A DNA stretch of 64,000 bases. Source: Myroides odoratimimus. Its GTDB lineage: Bacteria > Bacteroidota > Bacteroidia > Flavobacteriales > Flavobacteriaceae. Location of the stretch: the NCBI RefSeq assembly GCF_030326305.1, contig NZ_JACAKB010000012.1:44042-108041 (forward strand), given 5' to 3'. The notes beneath the pieces are model-generated. The model ran no database searches. It was not told where the DNA came from and worked only from the letters and a program-made list of their open reading frames with translations. Each line of letters starts with the position of its first letter. The stretch's first letter is position 1. Below are positions 43,885 to 52,312 of the stretch, one piece after another. A program made the translations under genes and the position numbers.

Positions 43885-43917
43885 TCTTTCAGTCAAGTGT
43901 AATAATCTTTCAGTAAA
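43885..43917 (-). promoter_or_regulatory. Direct repeat upstream of susC, probable regulator site
   Basis: TCTTTCAGTnAA occurs at 43885-43896 and again at 43906-43917, start-to-start spacing 21 bp (two helical turns), 67-99 bp upstream of the susC start and immediately downstream of the gene for the AraC-domain regulator. Tandem direct repeats of about this spacing are the usual target of AraC-family dimers. Confidence 0.5.
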
Positions 43918-43999
43918 AGGCTAATTCTATATCAGAGTAGTGTACTATTTGGACAATAACCTTTAGTTAACACTAGGATAATCTATTCTACATGTTATT

Positions 44000-46900
44000 C
44001 TAGTCATTTTTAAAATGTGAAGGACTATGTTCAAAACGCTTTTTAAAAGATTTACTAAAGTACTTCGGATCGTTAAAACCACATTCAAAACAGACTTCTG
44101 AAATCGTTAGGTCACCTTTCTCGATTAATACTTTTGCTTTTTGTAAGCGCATTTCAATTAATATTTCTAAAGGAGATTGCTCTACAAACTCTTTAAACAA
44201 ACGATAGCACTTCATCTTAGAAATACCTAGCTCTACTGTCAATTGATCTACACCAAAAGAGGCATCACTAAATCTTGTATTCATCATTTCCATTCCTTTT
44301 CTAAACAAACGTTCATTAGGTGAAAGATTCACTATAACATCCTCTGTTAGGTTCGTCTTCCAAAGGAGTGTATTGCTTTCCTTGTTTTCTTTATCATAGC
44401 GAATACGCTTAAAAACCATATTATCTAAGGTCGTTTTACCAACTGGTAAGTGAATAAAATCACTAACTCCCAATTGACTCAATTGCTCTTGTACAAAATA
44501 ATCTACTGTCTCTGCGATATAAAAGATAAGTAACCTTTGTTTCTGAGCCTGTTTTTTAATCTGTGCAAATAAAGATAAAGTGCGATCAGACATCTCAATA
44601 TTATAAAGTACTAAAGCATCATACTTATAATGCTCTATATTCCCTACCACTCTACTCACACTGTGATTATAGACCAAATTAGTATCTTCTTGTCCAGCTA
44701 ATAACTGTTTGACAATTGCCTTATCCTCTTCTTTAGCATACACTAGGATATTATTTTTATCCTTTGGGAGCACTTGTAGCTCTTCTAAGAATTCATTCCA
44801 ATTCCCTTTCTCAATCCCTTTATTCTCTTCTAATGGAACTAAAGGAATAGATATGCCAAGAGAGAACACTGACTGGCTATTAATCATTAGTTTACCATTT
44901 AGATTCTGTAATAAAGTCTCAAAAGCTCTGTAATAAGGACTAAAATTTCTGTTGTCATTCCAAAACGCAAATAAAGTATGACTCACAGAGTCTAAATCAA
45001 TATGTAAAACATTGTTCTTCATATAGAAGCGAACCGTTATCTGCTGATTATCTTCTAAATATTTATAACATTCGTATAGCAGATAACGCAAGCACAGTTT
45101 AAAACGCAATAAATCTACTTCTACCCACTGAGCATCTACTTCATTACACACTACTACCTCTACATCATACTTCTCTTTTATCACCCCCCACTCCTCTTTT
45201 AGGTGCTCTATAAAAGAAGTCATCTCTACGCTTACTAATTCTATAGTATCAAAATCCTTAACCTGCTCTATATAGTTCCACTCCCGAACCATATCATAAA
45301 CTTTAATCAACTCCTCCTTTTGTGTCGCTTCTACATTAAGTTCTTCTAGTATCCCCAATGTATTGACAATAGGCTTCTTAATTCTAGACAACAAGAAGAT
45401 TCTGAAATTCTCCATCTCTATGTCATCATTCTTTAATTTGCTATGTAGATTCAGTAATTCTCCTTTCTGTTGTTGTATCTCCTGATTTAGAATACTAAGT
45501 TGTTCATTTTTATTAGCGAGATGTCTCTTTTGTGCTTCCACTTCCTTTGTGCGATCTCTTACTTGTTTTTTAAGCTCGATCTCTCTTTTTCTCATTTTCC
45601 TTTGCTTGATACGTACACGCCATAAAACAATCACCCCTCCAGCGATGACAAATAAAATAACAAAATAAGGCTGTAGAAAGAAAGGCTTTTCGATTTCAAA
45701 AGCAATCATATATACTATACGCTTGTCTTTTTGTACTGTATCACGTATCTCTATCTGATAGCGTTTATGGTCTAAATCATCTAAATTAACTTCTTTTTGA
45801 GGAAGAACCCTCCAATCGTCAAAAAGACCTACTATTCTATATTCAAATTGATTAATCGGATATTGATTAAAACCTATAGGATAGAGTGTAAGACGCAATT
45901 TATTCTCATCTGGCTCAAAAAAACTAACCTTCCCCTCTTCTGCTATACGTTCATTGAGTAAGACTCTAAATTCTGGAGCTTTTTGATCATTTCTCAGATG
46001 TCCTGGATCTATAATATTTAAGCCTTTATTTCCTCCATAAAGCAGAAAGCCTTTTTTACTCTGACTATATGCTCCTTCAGAAAATTCTAGTCCTTGCCAA
46101 CCAATATAATTACTAAAGTTTAAGACGTTATAAGTATGTTTGTCTATTGAAGCTATTCCTTTAGTAGTACTAATCCAAACATCATCCTGAGAAGGAGTAA
46201 GACTATACACCAAATGACTAGGAAGACCATCTTCTTCTCTAATTTGCTTCTTAAGTTCATAGTCAGTATCAAATACTGATATTCCTCCTAAAGTAGCCAC
46301 CCATAGATTACCTGTAAAAGCATCTGCATAAGTAGAGAATACACTATTGCCTAGCAATCCTTTTTCTTGATTAATGATATTAATCTCCCCAGATCGACAA
46401 TCGTAGAATACCACCCCATGTTCTTCAGTAGCTAAAATCAATAAATTATCTTGAATAGAAATATGACGAATATGGTATTGCTTTAATTTATCTTGATTAA
46501 CAAAAGGTTCAAACTTATTAGTCAATGCATTATACTTACTCACACCTCCCCAGCTCCCCATCCATAGATAATGATTAATATCTTCTGCAAAAGCATACGT
46601 TCTATTACTGATAAAATGCTTGGTAATTCCCTCTTGAAAAAACTCTTGTTTGCCCTGTTCTATTTTTACTACTCCAGCATAGGTTCCTATCCAGATATTA
46701 CCATGAGAGTCCGAGTATAAACTGCGTATTCTATTCCAATCCTTATTCTCTTTATATTCTTTGATAACAACTGGTATGAAAGGTTCATTTCGCTTCTTTT
46801 GATAGAACACTCCTTGTGTATAATATCCTATCCATCTACCTCCTAACTTATCTACTGCAATAGCGCGGATGGTCTCATGTGGTAAATGAGGTTGTCTCTC

Positions 46901-47743
46901 TGAATGAGAAAACACATAATCAAGACTTGCCTTATTCGTTGGTAGAATAGAGACTCCACCATCTTTAGTCCCTACCCATATATTGTCAAACTTATCTATA
47001 TGTAGTACCATCACCTCATTACTGAGTAAACTATAAGGATGCTGCGGATCTACTTTGTGGTTTTCGATAATCTTATATTCCCCCTCTATTGCTCTTAACA
47101 GAAAAACACCTTGACTTTTAGTACCGATCCATGTATTCCCATTAGCTTCTGTTGCAATAGCATTGATAATAAACTCGGGAAATTGCTCTCGTATATTTTC
47201 TAGTAAACTAGCTTGTACATAATACTGAGGTGATTTCTTTCTAGCATCCTCTACTAAGTGGTCTGCCATATCACCAATATAACGAGCGTCTACAGACACA
47301 AACTGACCTCCTCTAAAAGTGAACCACTTTTTTGATTCTAGCTGTACGAGAATATTGCCTTGCTCATCTAAACTCAATACACGAGGCTCACTAGAAAAAC
47401 TATAATTCTGAAATACATCATCCTTTATCCACAAACTAATCTGTTTTCCATCAGATAAGATCCACAAACGATCTTCTTTATCTCTTAGTAATGCATAAAT
47501 ATCATTACCTCCAATAGAATTAGGATTCTTAGGGTCGTGTTTGTAGACCTTTACTTGTTTACCATCGAATAGGTTTAGCCCATCCCAAGTCCCTATCCAG
47601 ACTGCCCCATCAGGGTGATTTGCTATACAATTAATAGAATTATTAGATAGTCCTTCTTTTGTAGTGATTGTTTTAAAGTGGACATTTTGCCCTAACGAAA
47701 GGCAAGAAAACAGAAAAAATATAAAAAACCAACGCATCGGCAC
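44000..47743 (-). CDS. HTCS-like sensor-regulator with degenerate kinase and receiver
   Basis: A 1247-residue single-chain regulator. After a signal peptide (to about 18), residues 25-600 hold repeated two-component-propeller units ('G.iWiGT..Gl..'), followed by a Y_Y_Y domain (about 610-690), one transmembrane helix (about 697-717), a coiled coil (720-775), a kinase-like region (777-970), a receiver-like domain (997-1115) and an intact C-terminal AraC HTH (1150-1247, EVCFECGFNDPKYFSKSFKKRFEHSP). The DHp motif is LLSRIKKPIV (Arg787 where His is expected), the N-box reads LLYECYKY, no DxGxG or GxGxGL is found, and the receiver has ALVLYNIEM instead of an Asp. Sits directly upstream of susC. 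Confidence 0.88.
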   Translation of the reverse strand: MPMRWFFIFFLFSCLSLGQNVHFKTITTKEGLSNNSINCIANHPDGAVWIGTWDGLNLFDGKQVKVYKHDPKNPNSIGGNDIYALLRDKEDRLWILSDGKQISLWIKDDVFQNYSFSSEPRVLSLDEQGNILVQLESKKWFTFRGGQFVSVDARYIGDMADHLVEDARKKSPQYYVQASLLENIREQFPEFIINAIATEANGNTWIGTKSQGVFLLRAIEGEYKIIENHKVDPQHPYSLLSNEVMVLHIDKFDNIWVGTKDGGVSILPTNKASLDYVFSHSERQPHLPHETIRAIAVDKLGGRWIGYYTQGVFYQKKRNEPFIPVVIKEYKENKDWNRIRSLYSDSHGNIWIGTYAGVVKIEQGKQEFFQEGITKHFISNRTYAFAEDINHYLWMGSWGGVSKYNALTNKFEPFVNQDKLKQYHIRHISIQDNLLILATEEHGVVFYDCRSGEINIINQEKGLLGNSVFSTYADAFTGNLWVATLGGISVFDTDYELKKQIREEDGLPSHLVYSLTPSQDDVWISTTKGIASIDKHTYNVLNFSNYIGWQGLEFSEGAYSQSKKGFLLYGGNKGLNIIDPGHLRNDQKAPEFRVLLNERIAEEGKVSFFEPDENKLRLTLYPIGFNQYPINQFEYRIVGLFDDWRVLPQKEVNLDDLDHKRYQIEIRDTVQKDKRIVYMIAFEIEKPFFLQPYFVILFVIAGGVIVLWRVRIKQRKMRKREIELKKQVRDRTKEVEAQKRHLANKNEQLSILNQEIQQQKGELLNLHSKLKNDDIEMENFRIFLLSRIKKPIVNTLGILEELNVEATQKEELIKVYDMVREWNYIEQVKDFDTIELVSVEMTSFIEHLKEEWGVIKEKYDVEVVVCNEVDAQWVEVDLLRFKLCLRYLLYECYKYLEDNQQITVRFYMKNNVLHIDLDSVSHTLFAFWNDNRNFSPYYRAFETLLQNLNGKLMINSQSVFSLGISIPLVPLEENKGIEKGNWNEFLEELQVLPKDKNNILVYAKEEDKAIVKQLLAGQEDTNLVYNHSVSRVVGNIEHYKYDALVLYNIEMSDRTLSLFAQIKKQAQKQRLLIFYIAETVDYFVQEQLSQLGVSDFIHLPVGKTTLDNMVFKRIRYDKENKESNTLLWKTNLTEDVIVNLSPNERLFRKGMEMMNTRFSDASFGVDQLTVELGISKMKCYRLFKEFVEQSPLEILIEMRLQKAKVLIEKGDLTISEVCFECGFNDPKYFSKSFKKRFEHSPSHFKND

Positions 47744-47912
47744 TATTATAGCTTATAAAATGCGTAAAAATAAAGGTATTCAAATATTTAGTCCGTAAGC
47801 CCAAGTTAAATTATAGTTACCTATATGTTAGAAAAAATCTTTTAATACTATATAGATAACACATCTCTTGGCAATATCTCCTTACAGGGGTTACCAAATA
47901 ACTGTATCTTAT

Positions 47913-48260
47913 TCATTCTTTTATAATTTCATTTCTTCTTATATCATCACATAGATTAAAAATCTCTTTCCATATATCACTTTCTCTTATACCTTTAATA
48001 CTCCATAAGTCAGTCCCCTCGATACTCAAATATAGATTTCTAACTCTCTCTGCTTTCTCATACGTTTCTATTGATATTCTTTTATTAGTAAGTAGCTTTA
48101 TAAGCGTATCACAATAAAAAAATGTACGAACATTAATATCGAATACTTCAAAAATCAAATACTCTATTTCATCATCATTACGATCTAGAAGAAAAGTACC
48201 ACTACAATTAAGAGTTTCTAAAAAAAAACTGTGCAATTGCTCTTCACTAATCTCTTTCAT
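47913..48260 (-). CDS. Small unknown protein, immunity-like
   Basis: A 115-residue acidic cytosolic protein (MKEISEEQLHSFFLETLNCSG). A central strand EIEYLIFEVFDIN is followed by a helical half, FYCDTLIKLLTNKRISIETYEKAERVRNLYL and IKGIRESDIWKEIFNLCDDI. The last pattern recalls small immunity-type proteins from Bacteroidota toxin loci, but I cannot name the family. It lies 96 bp downstream of another small unknown gene on the same strand, so both may be one unit. Confidence 0.5.
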   Translation of the reverse strand: MKEISEEQLHSFFLETLNCSGTFLLDRNDDEIEYLIFEVFDINVRTFFYCDTLIKLLTNKRISIETYEKAERVRNLYLSIEGTDLWSIKGIRESDIWKEIFNLCDDIRRNEIIKE

Positions 48261-48356
48261 CTTATTTATCTTAATCTTCCTTTTATCACAAATATTCTCC
48301 GTTATTTCCCATACATCTTGTTTTATAAAAATAACATCTATTAAGTATTGCTTTCC

Positions 48357-48683
48357 TCAAGCATTATTAAAACCATAACTAATAAGTCTTTTAGCAATAT
48401 CTAGATCGCTTACATTCTTATAGGTCTCTTGATTTGATTCTTCAATCATGTCAAGAAACACATAGAAATCAAATAAACTTGACAACACTATATTATTAAC
48501 CTCAAACTCTAACACTCCTTCTGTCTGTTCTATTTCAAAAAAAGAGAGCTCGTTATCTATTTGAAAAGGTGTTTCCATATATATTTCGATAACCTCTGAA
48601 TCAAAATTCAGGGAGTACTGCTTACAAAAGTCTTGATAAGTCCCTCCTTTTCTGAAATATTTCACTAAGTCCACTAACTTCAT
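48357..48683 (-). CDS. Small unknown protein paired with the preceding gene
   Basis: A 108-residue acidic protein starting MKLVDLVKYFRKGGTYQDFCKQYSLNFD. It alternates helix and short strands and ends AKRLISYGFNNA; the first 45 residues ('F.kGgtY.dFc..y.L...sEvIEIYm') suggest a binding domain. No signal peptide. The family is not recognised. Like its neighbour it could be part of a toxin-immunity cluster, but no toxin gene is adjacent. Confidence 0.5.
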   Translation of the reverse strand: MKLVDLVKYFRKGGTYQDFCKQYSLNFDSEVIEIYMETPFQIDNELSFFEIEQTEGVLEFEVNNIVLSSLFDFYVFLDMIEESNQETYKNVSDLDIAKRLISYGFNNA

Positions 48684-49525
48684 TATGTCATCTAATTATA
48701 ACATCTACATTACTGCTATACAACTACAGTATCATTCTAAATAAAGCAGTGTTTTTTAATTTAAGGTAAATCATTTGCTATTATAAGAGTATTAATACAT
48801 GAATAGCATTTCCTCACACTTTGAATAAAATTAATCAAAATAACAAAACCAAAATACAACAATTCAAATAGTTATATAAAACAATCCCCATTGCTTAATT
48901 CTCTTAGACACAGCATCTATTTTTCCCCTTTACCTCCTACACCCTCTTTTCTTCTATCTATTTTTTTACTACCTTTGCCTACGGTAAAAGCTTTAACTCA
49001 ATGGCTATTATTGAGAATATTCTTCTATTTAAAGTCTGGTACATCTCACCAAAAAGAAAGGACAAATCACAGCTTTCAAAATCTGATTTTTAAAATTTTA
49101 ACGATTTTTCAACACTGTAAATTCACTACGAACCGAGTATTCATGTGGTCTCCGTTGTGGTTTGTTCGGAAAACACCCCCTTTTTCCGAACACTTTGCAA
49201 AGAACTTCCGAACAACACTAAAGCAACCTCCATCAAACCCTTGATATCAATAGCTTTATCGCATGCTTAAAATTCCTAAAAGACCCTAAATGTTAATATT
49301 CTTAACAACTGTAATTTGTCCTGTTTTTAGATTGCTTATAATATTCTCATATTTAAAACTTTAGTAAGCTTTAGCATTTCTATAATAGAGTAAAAAAAGT
49401 CAATAAACTTATAGTTATAGTAGGGCTCTGATTACCAAACTCTTTCATTTCATTCCTAAGAAATGGAACTCAACTTTTAGTCCTTTACTCTAAAACAAAA
49501 AAAGAGCCTGAAGGCTCTTTCTTAT
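48684..49525. other. 842-bp gap with pyrimidine tract and TTCGGAA hairpin
   Basis: No gene supported. 48918-48967 is strongly pyrimidine-rich on the + strand. At about 49162-49193 GTTCGGAAAA and TTTTCCGAAC form a hairpin, followed by a further TTCCGAAC near 49206; a similar TTCCGAA-rich segment occurs at 20550-20600. The right end holds the terminator of the next gene. Confidence 0.45.
49495..49520 (-). terminator. Terminator of the deoxyhypusine-synthase-like gene
   Basis: AAAGAGCC TGAA GGCTCTTT (49501-49520), with an A-run before it that reads as a T-tract on the minus strand. Confidence 0.85.
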
Positions 49526-50503
49526 TTATTGTTTCAATACCCATGAGAAAATCAATGGAGCTACAATAGTAGCATCTGATTCGATTACATAACTCGGTGT
49601 ATCTACGTCTAGTTTACCCCAAGTAATCTTCTCGTTGGGAATACATCCTGAGTAAGATCCAAAAGAAGTAGTAGAATCTGTAATCTGACAGTAATATCTC
49701 CATCTCAATACTGAATCATCCTCTAAATCCTGTGCCAACATAGGAGCTACACACATAGCGAAATCTCCAGCAATACCTCCTCCTATCTGGAAGAAACCAA
49801 CTCCTTGATCTACAGCATTCTTTTTATACCAATCTGCTAACCAAACCATATAGTCTATTCCACTGTTCACTGTTCTAGACTTCAATTCCCCCTTGATTAC
49901 ATAAGAAGCGAAGATATTCCCCATCGTAGAGTCTTCCCATCCTGGTACTACGATTGGTAAGTTTTTTTCTGCAGCAGCTAGCATCCATGAGTTTTTAGGA
50001 TCTATCTCATAATGCTCTTCTAACACACCGCTTAATAGTAACTTATACATATACTCATGTGGAAAATAACTCTCACCTGCTGCTTCACTGTCTTTCCATA
50101 TTTTCTCGATATGCCCTTGGATTCTTCTAAATGCTTCTTCTTCAGGGATACACGTATCCGTAACACGGTTATATTTATTTTCTAACAGCGCTAGCTCATC
50201 CTCAGGAGTTAAGTTTCTATAGTTAGGAATTCTTTTATAGTGAGAATGCGCTACTAAGTTCATAATATCCTCCTCTAAGTTAGCCCCTGTACATGAAATA
50301 ATAGCTACTTTGTCCTGTCTAATCATCTCTGCTAATGAGATTCCTAGCTCAGCAGTACTCATCGCACCTGCAAGAGAAATAAGCATCTTCCCTCCTTCAT
50401 CTAAAAACTTTTCATACCCTTGAGCAGCATCTACTACAGTTGCTGAGTTAAAGTGGCGATAATTATGCGCCATAAATTGAGAAATAGGTCCTCTATTTTC
50501 CAT
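49526..50503 (-). CDS. Deoxyhypusine-synthase-like protein
   Basis: A 325-residue NAD-dependent enzyme of the deoxyhypusine synthase family: LISLAGAMSTAELG, SCTGANLEEDIMNLVAHSHY, VPGWEDSTMGN, and near the C-terminus EKITWGKLDV with Lys297 at the place of the catalytic lysine (human DHS Lys329, in the conserved W-G-K). Bacteria lack eIF5A, so the protein substrate is absent; bacterial homologues are linked to polyamine synthesis such as homospermidine formation, which needs the same lysine chemistry. The gene is a single unit ended by a terminator. Confidence 0.85.
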   Translation of the reverse strand: MENRGPISQFMAHNYRHFNSATVVDAAQGYEKFLDEGGKMLISLAGAMSTAELGISLAEMIRQDKVAIISCTGANLEEDIMNLVAHSHYKRIPNYRNLTPEDELALLENKYNRVTDTCIPEEEAFRRIQGHIEKIWKDSEAAGESYFPHEYMYKLLLSGVLEEHYEIDPKNSWMLAAAEKNLPIVVPGWEDSTMGNIFASYVIKGELKSRTVNSGIDYMVWLADWYKKNAVDQGVGFFQIGGGIAGDFAMCVAPMLAQDLEDDSVLRWRYYCQITDSTTSFGSYSGCIPNEKITWGKLDVDTPSYVIESDATIVAPLIFSWVLKQ

Positions 50504-50666
50504 TTTACTTGTATTGATTAAATTATTATTTAATAATGATATAGCCTTATCACGCTATTTTTGGGATACAAAGATTAGGATATAGAAAAAGCTTTTTACT
50601 ATCATTTGATAAAAAATGTTTGACATTTTTAGCAGTTATAATCCACACTCTAATCAGGTTAAATTT

Positions 50667-50695
50667 TTGTACTTCAATAAAAATAACTTTATTTG
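50667..50695 (+). promoter_or_regulatory. Promoter of the PaaI thioesterase gene
   Basis: TTG (50667-50669), 18 bp, TTTATTTG (50688-50695), one mismatch from TAnnTTTG. A start near 50702 makes the ATG at 50740 the first usable start. Confidence 0.55.
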
Positions 50696-50739
50696 TAATA
50701 GAGGGATTCCTCTATCGAATAACAACCAAAACAAATATT

Positions 50740-51192
50740 ATGACACAAGCAATCCAAGACCTATATCCTGAGAGCTTAGCGCACTGCTATGGCTGTGGAA
50801 AAAACAATCCTAATGGACATCAACTAAAAACATATCTTGACAGAGAAGAAACAATCGCTCGTTTTACTCCAGATACTAAATACACCGCTATACCAGGAAG
50901 CGTATATGGTGGATTAATCGCTTCTCTACTAGACTGTCATGGCACAGGATCAGCAGCGGCATTTCTGTGTAAGCACAATAATATCCCACTAGAAGGCACT
51001 ATACCTGTAAGATGTGTAACAGCTTCTCTTAAAGTTGATTTTAAAGCCTCTACTCCTATGGGAGAAGAACTAGTGCTAAAGGGTAAACTAAGAAGCATAG
51101 AGGGCAGAAAGGTATGGGTAGATCTAACCCTAGAAGTTAATGGAGTAATCTGTGCTACGGGTGAAATCTTAGCTATACAATTAAAAGAGTAA
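50740..51192 (+). CDS. PaaI-family hotdog-fold thioesterase
   Basis: Start set at the ATG 50740 (MTQAIQDLYPESLAH) because a promoter lies at 50667-50695. The 150-residue hotdog protein has the cysteine-glycine strand HCYGCGKNNPNGH near the N-terminus, then GSVYGGLIASLLDCHGTGSA holding the catalytic helix with Asp, and the terminal VTASLKVDFKASTPMGEELVLKGKL. PaaI-type enzymes hydrolyse acyl-CoA thioesters. A second, decayed copy of its C-terminus lies 150 bp downstream, at about 51334-51386. Confidence 0.82.
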   Translation: MTQAIQDLYPESLAHCYGCGKNNPNGHQLKTYLDREETIARFTPDTKYTAIPGSVYGGLIASLLDCHGTGSAAAFLCKHNNIPLEGTIPVRCVTASLKVDFKASTPMGEELVLKGKLRSIEGRKVWVDLTLEVNGVICATGEILAIQLKE

Positions 51193-51333
51193 GAGTTTGT
51201 TTTTTTGTGATGTCGTTTTTTTATAAAATCGCGATGGTGTGAAGATGTGAAATCGATTGGTCTATGCTGTCAATGTATAGTATATCACACCCTCTAAGTA
51301 CATTATAGGAGTTCATACACGTCACTGATTAAA

Positions 51334-51386
51334 TATCTGCGACAGCACAAGTAGTAAACTTATTAGCAATACAGCTAAAAGAGTAA
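51334..51386 (+). pseudogene. Relic of the C-terminus of a second PaaI thioesterase
   Basis: The frame reading TAQVVNLLAIQLKE then TAA ends exactly like the intact neighbour, whose tail reads CATGEILAIQLKE. DNA around the end differs at synonymous positions, and an ATCTGcG match precedes it with a one-base indel, so this is the eroded tail of a former tandem copy, not a sequencing duplicate. Confidence 0.5.
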
Positions 51387-51399
51387 TCATATAAGTTAA

Positions 51400-51432
51400 A
51401 AAAAGGGAACCTCAATATAAGGTTCCCTTTTT
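51400..51432 (+). terminator. Terminator after the thioesterase region
   Basis: AAAAAGGGAACCT (51400-51412), six-base loop, AGGTTCCC (51420-51427) with a T-run to 51432; bidirectional in appearance. Confidence 0.75.
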
Positions 51433-51550
51433 AGCAACTAACTTTCACTATATCAACAACTAGTGATTTTAATAATATTAATGTAAACTGTATTAAGCCC
51501 GTAGGGCAAGACTGTAAACTAATTGCTGTGAACTGTTAACCTCCTAAGAA

Positions 51551-52309
51551 CTAGGTGTCAAGCCATTGCTTTATCGCTCGTGTTCTCTCTCTACTTAGAT
51601 CTACCTCTACATCACCTTGTAATACTACACTTACCTTACTGTTTAGATTATTCTGAATAGCAGTAATGCTCTCATAGCTTATTAGATATTGTCTAGATAT
51701 TCTAAAGAATCGATTAGGGTCTAATTCTGATTCTAGTTCTTCCATAGTGAATGGTAATACGTGAACAGATTTATCAAACATAACCGCTTTAGACAAACGA
51801 AATTCTGTATAGATATAGGCAATATCACTTGTCTGTACAACTTTATACCTATCGTTATTACTCAGTAAAAAACGTGTTCTATAACTCTGTTTCTTTCCGT
51901 GTATAACCTCGGTTAGATTGCTTAAGATTTCTTTATCTAAAACTTGTAATTGGTGAAGTTTCTTATACTTCGTTATGCTTTGTTCTAAGGCAGATTTTTT
52001 GATTGGTTTTAATAAATAATCTATACTGTTAACCTGAAATACTTGCAAGGCATACTGATCATAAGCTGTCGTAAAAACAATCGGTACGTTTACTTCTATG
52101 GCATCAAATATTTCGAAGCATACTCCATCTCCTAATCTTATATCCATAAAGATTAGGTCAATATCATCATGCTGCTCTAGCCATTCTATACAGTCCTCTA
52201 CACCTTCTATAACCTGCACGACCTGAATATCTTCTTTTATATCCTGAAGTAAGGTAGTCAGATGCTGTGCATTATACTGTTCGTCTTCTACTATCAATAC
52301 TTTTATCAT
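51551..52309 (-). CDS. LytTR-family response regulator
   Basis: A 252-residue cytosolic protein: receiver (1-120; phospho-acceptor Asp56 in LIFMDIRLGDG; Lys in SIDYLLKPIKK) and a LytTR DNA-binding domain (about 145-250; VVQTSDIAYIYTEFRLSKAVM, RFFRISRQYLIS, then IKQWL at the end). It binds tandem direct repeats and usually regulates an adjacent target. The kinase gene starts 4 bp away on the same strand, and the likely targets are the GNAT or TonB receptor nearby. Confidence 0.9.
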   Translation of the reverse strand: MIKVLIVEDEQYNAQHLTTLLQDIKEDIQVVQVIEGVEDCIEWLEQHDDIDLIFMDIRLGDGVCFEIFDAIEVNVPIVFTTAYDQYALQVFQVNSIDYLLKPIKKSALEQSITKYKKLHQLQVLDKEILSNLTEVIHGKKQSYRTRFLLSNNDRYKVVQTSDIAYIYTEFRLSKAVMFDKSVHVLPFTMEELESELDPNRFFRISRQYLISYESITAIQNNLNSKVSVVLQGDVEVDLSRERTRAIKQWLDT

Positions 52310-52312
52310 AGC

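Larger units (their letters stand above)
51193..51550. other. 358-bp spacer with thioesterase relic and terminator
   Basis: No intact gene. It contains the relic of a duplicated thioesterase tail (51334-51386) and the terminator at 51400-51432. Confidence 0.5.

Noticed and set aside
44000-47743. HTCS-like gene considered as a pseudogene because of lost catalytic residues
   Set aside because: The frame is intact over 1247 codons and sensor and DNA-binding domains are conserved; losses are confined to the phosphorelay, so a functional non-phosphorylated regulator is more likely.
48891-49244. 117-codon frame from a TTG on the + strand
   Set aside because: It runs through a pyrimidine-rich tract and a hairpin, has a biased Pro/Phe/Ser composition and no family resemblance; read as non-coding.
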